From: Desulfobacterales bacterium
GTDB taxonomy: Bacteria; Desulfobacterota; DSM-4660; Desulfatiglandales; Desulfatiglandaceae
Direction: 5' to 3'
DNA length: 13,698 nt
Assembly: GCA_022013615.1 (NCBI GenBank)
Contig: JAKLQB010000552.1
Span: 1-13,698 of the forward strand
The translations under genes and the position numbers were made by a program. A model generated the notes under the pieces. That model saw nothing but the letters and a program-made list of their open reading frames with translations. It searched no databases and was not told the DNA's origin. Positions 7,127-13,689 of this stretch are shown one piece after another; the stretch's first letter is position 1, and each line of letters starts with the position of its first letter.

Positions 7127-8223
7127 AAAGGTTATTTCTACGTTGGGTTTCAAAAGGAACTAAAAAAAGGAGATTCAGGCTTTTTCAAATTGAGTCAACA
7201 CTGCGCTGCAACCTGCACTGCTCCATGTGTCCATGGCATGAAATGCGTGCTCCTCAGGCAGATATGGACTGGGAGACTTACGAGAAAATAGCCAAAAATT
7301 TTGACCAAGTAGAGGAAATAGACCTGGCAGGGGGAGGAGAACCTTTGATGCATCCCCAACTTCTTAGGATGATCGCTTTGGCAAAAGAATCTGGATGCAG
7401 GGCAGGATTCAGCACAAATGCTACACTATTGTTTCCCAAGGTATCAGAGGAATTGATACAGTCTGATCTCGACTGGATCGCCTATTCTGTAGATGGGGCA
7501 ACGGCTGGAACTTATGAAAAGATTCGAAGGGGTGCCTCCTTTAACGAGGTCATCGAACATATATCGTTTCTCGAAAAACTCAGGGAAAAGCATAAGTACA
7601 AAAAACCGCTTACTATGCTGTTTTTTGTTATGATGCCAAACAATTTTCACGAGCTCCCCACCCTTGTGGACCTCTGCCTTCATCTCGGTATCGATAAGCT
7701 GGTGATCAAGAACCAGGATGTGATCTTGAAGATGGAACGGGACAGGGAACGCCTTTTCACCTGGGGACCCCATGAGTCAGAGGAATTACAAAGGATAATC
7801 AAGGTAAGCCTGGAAAAGGCCCAAAGCAAAGGCCTGTTCATGCGCGTCTACGAACTTTCGCCCCGCGAAATGACCGTATGCGAACAGGATCCCCTGAACA
7901 CCGCCTTTTTCAACTGGCAGGGTTATGTATCCCCCTGTATTACACTATCCTATGCCCAGGAGAGGATCTTTCAGGGAAGGAAGATAAGGACACCTCTTTA
8001 CAGGTTTGGAAACATCAACGACGAAACCTTTAGGGACATCTGGCACTGCCCGGCGTATAGAAAATTTCGGAACATCTTTGAGAAGCGGAATAGAAACCTG
8101 CGACATAAGTTAATGGATGTGTTAGTTGCCCCAGGATTTGGGAATAAAAGATCAACTGATGACACTGCGCTTCCTCCACCTCCGGAAGGTTGCGAGACCT
8201 GCAGTTATCTTTACGGGCTTTGA
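7123..8223 (+). CDS. Radical SAM protein with twitch/SPASM-like C-terminal domain
   Basis: The 366-residue protein has the radical SAM cluster motif C29-x3-C33-x2-C36 (CNLHCSMC) and the SAM-binding GGGEP motif (70-74). The C-terminal region has the first half of a SPASM signature: C253-x13-G267-x4-C272, then a FGNINDETFRDIW stretch (295-307) and a terminal C357-x2-C360. The other SPASM cysteines are absent and the protein ends six residues after C360, so it probably binds one auxiliary 4Fe-4S cluster (twitch type). Such enzymes modify peptides, proteins or small molecules by radical chemistry; the substrate here is unknown. The ATG overlaps the stop of paralogue A by 4 nt, making A the nearest candidate partner or substrate. 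There is no obvious small precursor peptide next to it. Confidence 0.9.
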   Translation: MKRLFLRWVSKGTKKRRFRLFQIESTLRCNLHCSMCPWHEMRAPQADMDWETYEKIAKNFDQVEEIDLAGGGEPLMHPQLLRMIALAKESGCRAGFSTNATLLFPKVSEELIQSDLDWIAYSVDGATAGTYEKIRRGASFNEVIEHISFLEKLREKHKYKKPLTMLFFVMMPNNFHELPTLVDLCLHLGIDKLVIKNQDVILKMERDRERLFTWGPHESEELQRIIKVSLEKAQSKGLFMRVYELSPREMTVCEQDPLNTAFFNWQGYVSPCITLSYAQERIFQGRKIRTPLYRFGNINDETFRDIWHCPAYRKFRNIFEKRNRNLRHKLMDVLVAPGFGNKRSTDDTALPPPPEGCETCSYLYGL

Positions 8224-8589
8224 TATGAACTGTGTGCCCTAAGTTTGATAGATCCTTTGTGGTTTTGATGTTGACTTCGATTTCGTTAGACGATTATCTG
8301 TTTTCATTACTCCCTAACCCGGATAAACCGGAATTGGGGAATTGAGGAATTGCGAATTGAGGAATTCAAGATATGAAAAAAACTCATTAACCTAATTCCT
8401 GAATCCCTAACTCGGACGAGCGGGAACCAAACAGTTTTCAAAAAGTTGAAGTTTTTAAATACCCCGCAAACCCTTTTTGGAAACGGCTTTCCGAAGATCG
8501 CAATAATTTTTCTGCGCGTTTTGAACACAAATTTATTTATAAGGTACTAACACGAATATCTCTGAAAAAGCCGAAGGAAAGATAAAAGA
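8224..8589. other. 366-bp intergenic region with short repeats
   Basis: No gene is seen between the radical SAM and hydrolase genes. The region holds an 8-bp tandem repeat (8331-8367), an imperfect 23-bp direct repeat (TCCCTAAC...GGAA at 8311-8333 and 8404-8426, 5 mismatches), and a small dyad GGAAA-CGGC-TTTCC (8479-8492). The last 100 bp are AT-rich and may carry the hydrolase promoter, but no clear -35/-10 pair stands out. Confidence 0.6.
8331..8367. repeat. 8-bp tandem repeat GAATTGNG
   Basis: Four and a half units are seen: GAATTGGG, GAATTGAG, GAATTGCG, then AATTGAG one base short, then GAATTC. The complementary-looking CCTAATTCCTGAATCCCT at 8391-8408 can pair imperfectly with it and form a hairpin. 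This resembles simple intergenic repeats rather than a CRISPR. Confidence 0.7.
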
Positions 8590-9432
8590 GTGCCTTTTGT
8601 TGAAATAGAAGACGGCAGAATTTACTATGAGTCCCACGGGAAAGGGCTTCCTTTAGTGCTCATTCACGGGGCGTGGGCATCTCATGAATGGTGGCGATGG
8701 CAGGTCCCTGCACTTTCGCGCCACTACCGAGTCCTCTCCCTGGATGTGAGAGGGCATGGGAAGTCGAGCCCCCTAAAAGCGGCCTCCTCTGTTGAGGATT
8801 TCGCTGCGGACCTGCAAGTTTTTCTTGAAAAGATCGAGACCCGCGAGGTTGTCCTGGTGGGCTGGTCCATGGGGGGCCTCATTTCCATGCAATACTGTCT
8901 GAATTACCCGTCAGAGGTAAAAGCGTTGATCCTCATTGCTACGAGAGGTCATCGCAACCCTTTCCTGAAGTTTCATATAATCCAGCAGTATCTCCAGGCC
9001 CGCCTTAGTCTCTTCACGGCCTTTTCCTCACCACGTCAATATTACAGAGAGCCCGAAAAATTCCCAAGCGAAACCAGGGACTGGCTCGCCATGGAAGTAA
9101 GGAAGATGCTTTCACCGACAGCGCCAAAGGAGGTTTTTGACTGGATCATGGCCGATTTTGCCAATAACCCCAGGGAAAACTATTTCAGGGTCGCCAGAAG
9201 TATCTGGAACTGGCGAGCAGATAATTCATTAAGAGATATCAAAGCACCAACCCTGATCATGGTGGGCGAAAATGACACCATGACCCCGCCTCGCTTTTCC
9301 CGCCTCCTTAATGCCGCCATCCCTGACTCCAGACTGATCATCGTGGGCAAGGCCAGTCACTATTTGGCCCTCGAACAGCCTGAGCGGGTTAATGGCGAAA
9401 TCATTGAGTTTTTGAAAGGCCTCGGTTATTGA
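8590..9432 (+). CDS. Alpha/beta-hydrolase fold protein
   Basis: This 280-residue protein of the standard alpha/beta-hydrolase fold has an HGAW oxyanion motif (26-29), nucleophile elbow G91-W-S93-M-G95, acidic residue D229 in VGENDTMTPP and catalytic H257 in KASHYLALEQP. The triad is complete, so an active serine esterase, lipase or related acyl hydrolase is expected; the substrate is unknown. There is no signal peptide, so it is cytoplasmic. The start is GTG at 8590 with AAGGA about 11 nt upstream. It reads in the same direction as paralogue A and the radical SAM gene but lies 366 bp beyond them, so membership of that operon is uncertain. It converges on the acyltransferase gene with only 19 bp between stops. 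Confidence 0.9.
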   Translation: MPFVEIEDGRIYYESHGKGLPLVLIHGAWASHEWWRWQVPALSRHYRVLSLDVRGHGKSSPLKAASSVEDFAADLQVFLEKIETREVVLVGWSMGGLISMQYCLNYPSEVKALILIATRGHRNPFLKFHIIQQYLQARLSLFTAFSSPRQYYREPEKFPSETRDWLAMEVRKMLSPTAPKEVFDWIMADFANNPRENYFRVARSIWNWRADNSLRDIKAPTLIMVGENDTMTPPRFSRLLNAAIPDSRLIIVGKASHYLALEQPERVNGEIIEFLKGLGY

Positions 9433-9451
9433 TTATAAGCCGGTCTTTCTA

Positions 9452-10276
9452 TCAAAGTTTGTTGGCCAGAGATCCCAGTCCAGCAAAGGACCTGTGGATC
9501 AGGGCAGAGGCGTATGGGACAAAAGGGACCCCACCCCACTTTTCCTTGAAGCGGCGAATCCCGGGATGGATGCTTAGACCAAGGTTGATGGCAGCCTTGC
9601 CTTCGGATTGGGCCAGGCGGATCATCTCCATGAAGAGCAGATCCGAGGCACCAGGCACATGTTCCTGCAACGACCGAAAGCTGAAGACATAAAAGGCATA
9701 TTTGGCCGAGCCCGTCTCCACCACGTTGAATGCGACCAGGGCATTCCCCTTTCTTGCCTCGATGAGATGGGCTGTCACGGATCGCTTTAGGTAGTAAGGA
9801 ATGCGTTTAAAGATGTGTTTCTGTTCCTGGCTTAACGGCTGTCCCGAAATAAAGGCCTTCACAAGTCTTTTGTGTTCTCTTCCAAAGATTCCGCGGGTGA
9901 CCCGGAGTTCCCTTTTTGCCCGGCGCACCATGTAGGCCACTTCCGGGTCTGGAGGTCCCGAAGGCAGATCGAGGCGGTAGTAAATATCTTTACCTTGGTC
10001 TTTATAGATTTGATCTGAAAACCAGATCTCAGGAGCAATGACCCCAACTGTTGCAGGGAGAAAACGCCGGCAGGCAGATTCATAGGCCATAGGGGTATCA
10101 ACGTCCCCGGACCCAAGGGGATAACCGATAAAAGTCAGGTGTTTTTTTCGGCAAAAGCAAAGATGGTTGTCATGGAGGTAAGGCTCTGACCCTGACACCG
10201 GTTCTACATAGTGAGGGAGATGTTCCGGCAGATAGGCATGTTCATAAATCAGGCGGCGCTCTTCCCTATTCAGCAT
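9452..10276 (-). CDS. GNAT/FemAB-like acyltransferase
   Basis: The C-terminal half of this protein (274 residues from the chosen start) has the look of a FemAB/DUF2156-type GNAT fold. It contains VTAHLIEARKGNALVAFNVV (167-186), ASDLLFMEMIRLAQSEGKAA (210-229), INLGLS (230-235) and RRFKEKWGG (241-249), the last like the FKxxWG ending of the FemAB family. The N-terminal 100 residues are less conserved and contain CFC (40-42). Such enzymes transfer acyl or aminoacyl groups to amines or lipids; the donor and acceptor cannot be read here. I chose ATG at 10276, 7 nt after the stop of paralogue B; the frame is open further upstream but that would overlap B heavily. It is the last gene of the C-B-acyltransferase operon. 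Confidence 0.75.
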   Translation of the reverse strand: MLNREERRLIYEHAYLPEHLPHYVEPVSGSEPYLHDNHLCFCRKKHLTFIGYPLGSGDVDTPMAYESACRRFLPATVGVIAPEIWFSDQIYKDQGKDIYYRLDLPSGPPDPEVAYMVRRAKRELRVTRGIFGREHKRLVKAFISGQPLSQEQKHIFKRIPYYLKRSVTAHLIEARKGNALVAFNVVETGSAKYAFYVFSFRSLQEHVPGASDLLFMEMIRLAQSEGKAAINLGLSIHPGIRRFKEKWGGVPFVPYASALIHRSFAGLGSLANKL

Positions 10277-10283
10277 GATAATG

Positions 10284-10916
10284 TCAGTTGGTAGTCCTGA
10301 AAATCTTTTCGGCCGCCGCCATCCGTACCCTTTCCGTTGTTTTTTCCATTGTGGCGACCATTTCGGCGCTAGTTTGCGTCCCCACAGTTTGCATGGCTGC
10401 GCCATAGACCTCTTTTTCAGCCTCTTTAAGTTGCTCTAAAAAAGCGATATAATTTTCCGGGCTTTGATAGGCGTTGATCACCCAAGAGGTATAATCGTTA
10501 CCTTCCGCATCAATAAGCAGGCAGTAGTGATCAATGAGCAAGGTGATCTCTGCCATTTGCTTCAGGCGAACTTCTTCCGAGTAAATACCCTCCTTGATCG
10601 AGGCGAGAAGGCGCATTGTCTCGTCCTCAACTTGCGACAAGATTTCTTTCTTTTGCTGGCCTTTTTCTATAATATCTTGTGCCGCCTTCAAGGCCAGCCT
10701 TTTTGTGAAAAGGAAATTCTGGGTAAAGACCTCTCTGGTCTCTTTGGTTTTCGCAAATGAAAAGACCAGCAATAAGGGTATCATGACTTCCCATACAGAA
10801 ATTGGCCTTAATTTTATCACCGCATGGGCCACAGTTCTGGCCAATGACTGCTCCTTGGAAAAAATACGCCTGTATTTTTTCCCCAGATCTATCTTTCGGG
10901 TTTTTCCCACGGTCAA
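10284..10916 (-). CDS. Coiled-coil protein, paralogue B of a three-member family
   Basis: This 210-residue protein is homologous to A and C. It shares the W-x4-P hydrophobic segment (VWEVMIPLLLVFSF, 41-54), FLFTKRLALKAAQDI (68-82), IYSEEVRLKQM (111-121), LLIDHY (126-131), the following AEGNDY (137-142), and NAYQSPENYIAFL (148-160). Function is unknown. The start is uncertain: TTG at 10916 lies 1 nt after the stop of C, while GTG at 10910 has better spacing from AGGA. Either way it is translationally coupled to C and is followed 7 nt later by the acyltransferase. Probably helical and membrane-associated. Confidence 0.8.
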   Translation of the reverse strand: MTVGKTRKIDLGKKYRRIFSKEQSLARTVAHAVIKLRPISVWEVMIPLLLVFSFAKTKETREVFTQNFLFTKRLALKAAQDIIEKGQQKKEILSQVEDETMRLLASIKEGIYSEEVRLKQMAEITLLIDHYCLLIDAEGNDYTSWVINAYQSPENYIAFLEQLKEAEKEVYGAAMQTVGTQTSAEMVATMEKTTERVRMAAAEKIFRTTN

Positions 10917-10917
10917 T

Positions 10918-11514
10918 CTATCCTGTCCATGAAAAGGCTCTGTCGATATGTTTTTTTCTCTGCTTCTCTACCTGTGCTTTTTCTGCCGCAAGTCTTACAC
11001 GGAGGTTTTCGGTCTCACCCAGAGTTTCAATAATAGCCTGATCCACTTCATTTTCTGCCGAGGTAAGGCGGGACAGAAAGGCCTCGTAATTTACTCGATT
11101 AGTATAAGCATTTTCGATCAAAGAATAATAGCTCTCGCCCTCGGCCTTTAGCAGCCTTTCGTAATGATCAACGAGTAAATCAACCGTCGTCATTTGAATC
11201 CGTAACAGGCCCTCTGAATAAAGGTTTAAGGCATTCAGCCACGTTTTGATTTCCTGCTCAGCCTCTAAAAGCCTTTGAGACTTTTGTTCTCCTTGGGTTA
11301 TGGTCTGGGCCGCATCAAGCGCCAGCTTCCTGGGGAACATGAAATGATGAGAGTACCTCTTGATCGCACTGCCTCTTTTCAGAAAATCAATAATAAACAT
11401 GCCCGGTATCAGGTAGTGCCATACAGTCAGTGGTTTAGTGATACTTACTCCAAGGGCAACTTCTCTGGCAAAGGATTCCTCGGCAGATAAGATCTTGTCA
11501 TATTTACTTTCCAT
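10918..11514 (-). CDS. Coiled-coil protein, paralogue C of a three-member family
   Basis: This 198-residue protein is homologous to A and B and closer to B. Shared elements are FAREVA (15-20), VWHYLIPGMFIIDFLKR (31-47), KLALDAAQTI (63-72), LYSEGLLRIQM (98-108), LLVDHY (113-118), AEGESYYSLIENAY (124-137) and YEAFLSRLTSAENEV (143-157). The C-terminus is a charged helix (ENLRVRLAAEKAQVEKQRKK). The start is ATG at 11514. It is the first gene of the minus-strand run C-B-acyltransferase. The hydrophobic segment with its Trp and Pro is the most membrane-helix-like of the three. Function is unknown. Confidence 0.8.
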   Translation of the reverse strand: MESKYDKILSAEESFAREVALGVSITKPLTVWHYLIPGMFIIDFLKRGSAIKRYSHHFMFPRKLALDAAQTITQGEQKSQRLLEAEQEIKTWLNALNLYSEGLLRIQMTTVDLLVDHYERLLKAEGESYYSLIENAYTNRVNYEAFLSRLTSAENEVDQAIIETLGETENLRVRLAAEKAQVEKQRKKHIDRAFSWTG

Positions 11515-11927
11515 GGCTCATTCTATGTTAGGATCATCAAAATATTCGTAACAATTTCGGTCAGAGGTTCTGTCAGAGATATTCTATCTTCAGTGGTTTC
11601 ACTATGTGCTTTTATATCCATTTCTAAAGCAATTTGTCAAATCATTGATATCCTTCCCTACTGCCTATTGACTATTTTTTCTCCGGTCGATATAGTCAGC
11701 ATAGGTTGTTTTTCCAAATTGGAAAGCACTTACTTGTCTGCTCTTTTCTCAGAATTACATCTTATACCAAGTTGCATTCAAAAGGCTATTGTTTATAAAG
11801 GTCATTGCGAACGAATGTGAAGCAATCTTAATATTAAAGAAGGATTCCCGGGCGTCAAGGTTTTCAAGTCCAGGATCTTTCAAGATCATACTCTGGATAT
11901 TCAGGATCATTCCAAAGGAGATGTTTT
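11515..11927. other. 413-bp divergent intergenic region
   Basis: This AT-rich stretch lies between paralogue C (minus) and the MBL-fold gene (plus) and must hold promoters for both, though none is clear. It contains a solo repeat arm (11801-11828) preceded by CTTATACCAAGTTGCATTC (11761-11779), a phrase that looks like repeat DNA. Near the MBL gene there is a dyad GATCTT-TC-AAGATC (11874-11887) followed by two GATCAT copies (11884-11889, 11905-11910), a possible operator. Confidence 0.5.
11801..11828. repeat. Solo arm of the GTCATTGCGA repeat
   Basis: GTCATTGCGAACGAATGTGA followed by AGCAATCT matches the left arm of the element at 6182-6210 with a few differences in the variable middle. No inverted right arm is seen nearby, so this is a half-element or decayed copy. 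Confidence 0.7.
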
Positions 11928-12536
11928 TTGGAAATTCATGATGGTGAACTGATCATAAAAAGTTTTACATCCCCGACTGATGAAAATAATGAGTATTTGA
12001 TCATTGATGGTGATCAGGCGGCTGTGATAGACGCTTCTAAGGCTTACGAAGATATGAAAAAGTTACTCGAAGAAAGGGCCATCGGCCTTAAATACCTGCT
12101 CGTGACTCACGGGCATAAATCAGATGTCCAGTCATTGAAAATGCTTAAAAAAAATTTCGGGGGAACCTTTTGTTTCCATAAAAAGGATCTGGATCTCCTG
12201 AGGAGATTAGACGAAAAATTTGATCCGGATATGTTTATTAAAGACAGAGAGTCTCTCAAGTTAAAGGATAAGACCATAAAGGTGTTCCATACCCCCGGGC
12301 ATACCATGGGGGCACTCTGTTTCTATATAAAAAAGGCCGATGCCCTGTTCAGCGGCAATACGCTTTTAAAAGGAAAATTCGGCGAGATATGGGGATCGAA
12401 CAGCATGCGATTAATGATTATGAGTCTAAGGAGTCTTAATAGCATTATTCCCCCGAAAACCATTGTGTACCCCGGTCGTGGGCCATTGACAACAATAAGA
12501 GATGAAGCCTGGATGTTCTGCCTCAATTCACAGTGA
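11928..12536 (+). CDS. Metallo-beta-lactamase-fold protein with degenerate metal site 2
   Basis: This 202-residue MBL-fold protein retains the landmark order of the fold: THGH (60-63), HTPGHT (121-126), FSGNTL (141-146) and YPGRGPLTTI (181-190). Compared with the usual THxHxDH, GDT and PGHGP motifs, H61, H63 and H125 (site 1) are kept, while D, H, D and H of site 2 have become S65, D66, N144 and R184. A normal two-zinc hydrolase such as glyoxalase II is therefore unlikely; a one-metal or binding-only role is possible. TTG at 11928 is the start: AGGAG (11916-11920) is 7 nt upstream, and the ATG at 11921 leads to a stop after six codons. It is divergent from paralogue C and its partners are unknown. 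Confidence 0.85.
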   Translation: MEIHDGELIIKSFTSPTDENNEYLIIDGDQAAVIDASKAYEDMKKLLEERAIGLKYLLVTHGHKSDVQSLKMLKKNFGGTFCFHKKDLDLLRRLDEKFDPDMFIKDRESLKLKDKTIKVFHTPGHTMGALCFYIKKADALFSGNTLLKGKFGEIWGSNSMRLMIMSLRSLNSIIPPKTIVYPGRGPLTTIRDEAWMFCLNSQ

Positions 12537-12923
12537 AAAACAGGCAAACCGGAACAATTCTAATTGGAAAATAACTTTTCGACGCTATAAAACATGGTAG
12601 CGCCCTAATCGAGCGAAAAAAACCTGTAAATTTTCGATAGATGCTTTAGCACAAAAGGCGCTTGTAAAACCACAAAGCGGCTTTAATAACTCACTCATAC
12701 GTACTTTTTGAAATGGGCGGGTCTCTTTCCGCATTGCTCGAACAAAATCCCCCTCGATCCCCCTTTATTAAAGGGGGAAGCAGAAAGCCTCCCCTTTTGT
12801 AAAGGGGAGATAGAGGGGATTTCTTAGCGCCTTTTGTCTCAATCAGGATGAAAGCCAATCCAAGGAAGGTAAATCTCCCCGTCCAAGGATCCGAGATTTC
12901 TGGTGGAAACGAGGATATTACTA
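12537..12923. other. 387-bp intergenic region with nested inverted repeats
   Basis: No gene is seen between the MBL-fold and CBS genes, which converge here. It holds a small dyad (CGCTA-N10-TAGCG near 12575-12600), a 12-bp perfect inverted repeat ACAAAAGGCGCT (12651-12662) / AGCGCCTTTTGT (12826-12837), and inside that the 78-bp palindromic element at 12745-12822. These could serve as terminators for either gene. Confidence 0.6.
12745..12822. repeat. AAATCCCCCT palindromic repeat element
   Basis: The outer arms AAATCCCCCTCGATCCCCC and its near complement GGGGAGATAGAGGGGATTT flank two internal hairpins, CCCCCTTTATTAAAGGGGG (12759-12777) and CCCCTTTTGTAAAGGGG (12791-12807). This cloverleaf-like element of doubled hairpins is a common intergenic repeat in many bacterial genomes and encodes nothing. 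Confidence 0.75.
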
Positions 12924-13154
12924 TTAGTTCATTTCCCTCTTAGGTGGTATCTGAAGACCCAGCTTCTGAAGGGCGTCCTCAAAACGAACTATGCCGATTG
13001 GCCGCCTGTTCCTGACTACGGCGATATGCTTCAGGTTATTTTCCACCATCAACTCCACGGCATGTACGATCTTATCACTTATAGTTACCGAAGGGTTAAG
13101 CGGTATCCCTTCCTCATAGGGAAGGAGGATTTCCTCTACCTTCTTTGTCTTCAT
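12924..13154 (-). CDS. Single CBS-domain protein
   Basis: This 76-residue protein consists of one CBS motif: the start VEEILLPYEE (6-15), the conserved helix region (about 24-40), then NNLKHIAVVRNRRPIGIVRFEDAL (39-62), which is the strand-strand-helix ending of a CBS unit. CBS units usually work in pairs that bind adenosyl nucleotides, so this one would have to dimerise or it is a remnant of a longer protein. ATG at 13154 lacks a strong ribosome site. It lies 49 bp downstream of the exchanger gene on the same strand and may share its transcript. Confidence 0.8.
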   Translation of the reverse strand: MKTKKVEEILLPYEEGIPLNPSVTISDKIVHAVELMVENNLKHIAVVRNRRPIGIVRFEDALQKLGLQIPPKREMN

Positions 13155-13203
13155 CTTTTAATAACCGCGATGCATCGTTTGGTTTTGAGAAGCCAAGAAC
13201 CAC

Positions 13204-13689
13204 TTACACTTTCATGATTAGATAGACAAGGTATCCCACGTAGCAGCATAAGAGAATAAAACCGCCTTTCCGCGTCACAGTCGACGTCTTTCTCATCATT
13301 AGCCACGGCAGAAAACTTGTAAACATCATAACCGCGTAATCGATCACCAGGCCGCTCTCAATAAAGCCGCCCGGAATCGGGATAGGTCTAACCAGTGAAG
13401 CTGCCCCGAGTACGCTCAGGATATTGAAGACATTGCTGCCCACCAGGTTACCGATGCTGATATCCATCTCCTTCCTCAAGGCGGCAACCACAGAGGTAGC
13501 GAGTTCTGGCAGCGAAGTTCCAAAGGCAACAATTGTCAGACCAATAAACTTTTCGCTTACACCCAGTACTGTCATAATTTTAACAGCGGATTCGACCACA
13601 ATCTGAGCCCCACCCACGACACCGATTATTCCCACTATGATCAGAATGATCTGCTTCTGCCTGGATGCGACATATTCAATTTCTTCCAA
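13204..13689 (-). CDS. Sodium/calcium exchanger family protein, C-terminal half only
   Basis: The 161 residues match the second half of a CaxA/YrbG-type cation/Ca2+ exchanger. The alpha-repeat is intact, with GTSLPELATS (57-66) and GNLVGSNVFNILSVLG (80-95), followed by further membrane helices (about 112-131 and 143-159). Full family members have about 300-320 residues with two such repeats, so the N-terminal half is missing. Sequence just before the TTG start (SGELEE...) reads as the central linker of the family and then runs into response-regulator flanking DNA at position 142 of the closed circle. The truncation therefore coincides with the junction of the terminal repeat. As it stands the protein would need to dimerise to transport; a broken gene is more likely. 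Downstream is the CBS gene. Confidence 0.8.
   Translation of the reverse strand: MEEIEYVASRQKQIILIIVGIIGVVGGAQIVVESAVKIMTVLGVSEKFIGLTIVAFGTSLPELATSVVAALRKEMDISIGNLVGSNVFNILSVLGAASLVRPIPIPGGFIESGLVIDYAVMMFTSFLPWLMMRKTSTVTRKGGFILLCCYVGYLVYLIMKV

Noticed and set aside
8331..8367. Possible CRISPR-like array
   Set aside because: Units are 8 bp with no spacers and there are no cas genes; it is a simple tandem repeat.
8307..8528. 73-codon minus-strand frame upstream of the hydrolase
   Set aside because: Its residues such as NSSIRNSSIPQF are the translation of the 8-bp tandem repeat, so it is repeat DNA rather than a gene.
9859..10405. Longer start of the acyltransferase and an alternative minus-strand frame
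   Set aside because: Extending the acyltransferase upstream of 10276 would overlap paralogue B by over 100 bp, and the extra residues are basic and low in complexity; the other frame is a shadow.
11593..11820. 75-codon plus-strand frame before the MBL-fold gene
   Set aside because: It is rich in hydrophobic and Cys residues from AT-rich non-coding DNA and ends inside the solo repeat arm.
12903..13217. 104-codon plus-strand frame
   Set aside because: It is antisense to the CBS gene, whose domain match is clear.
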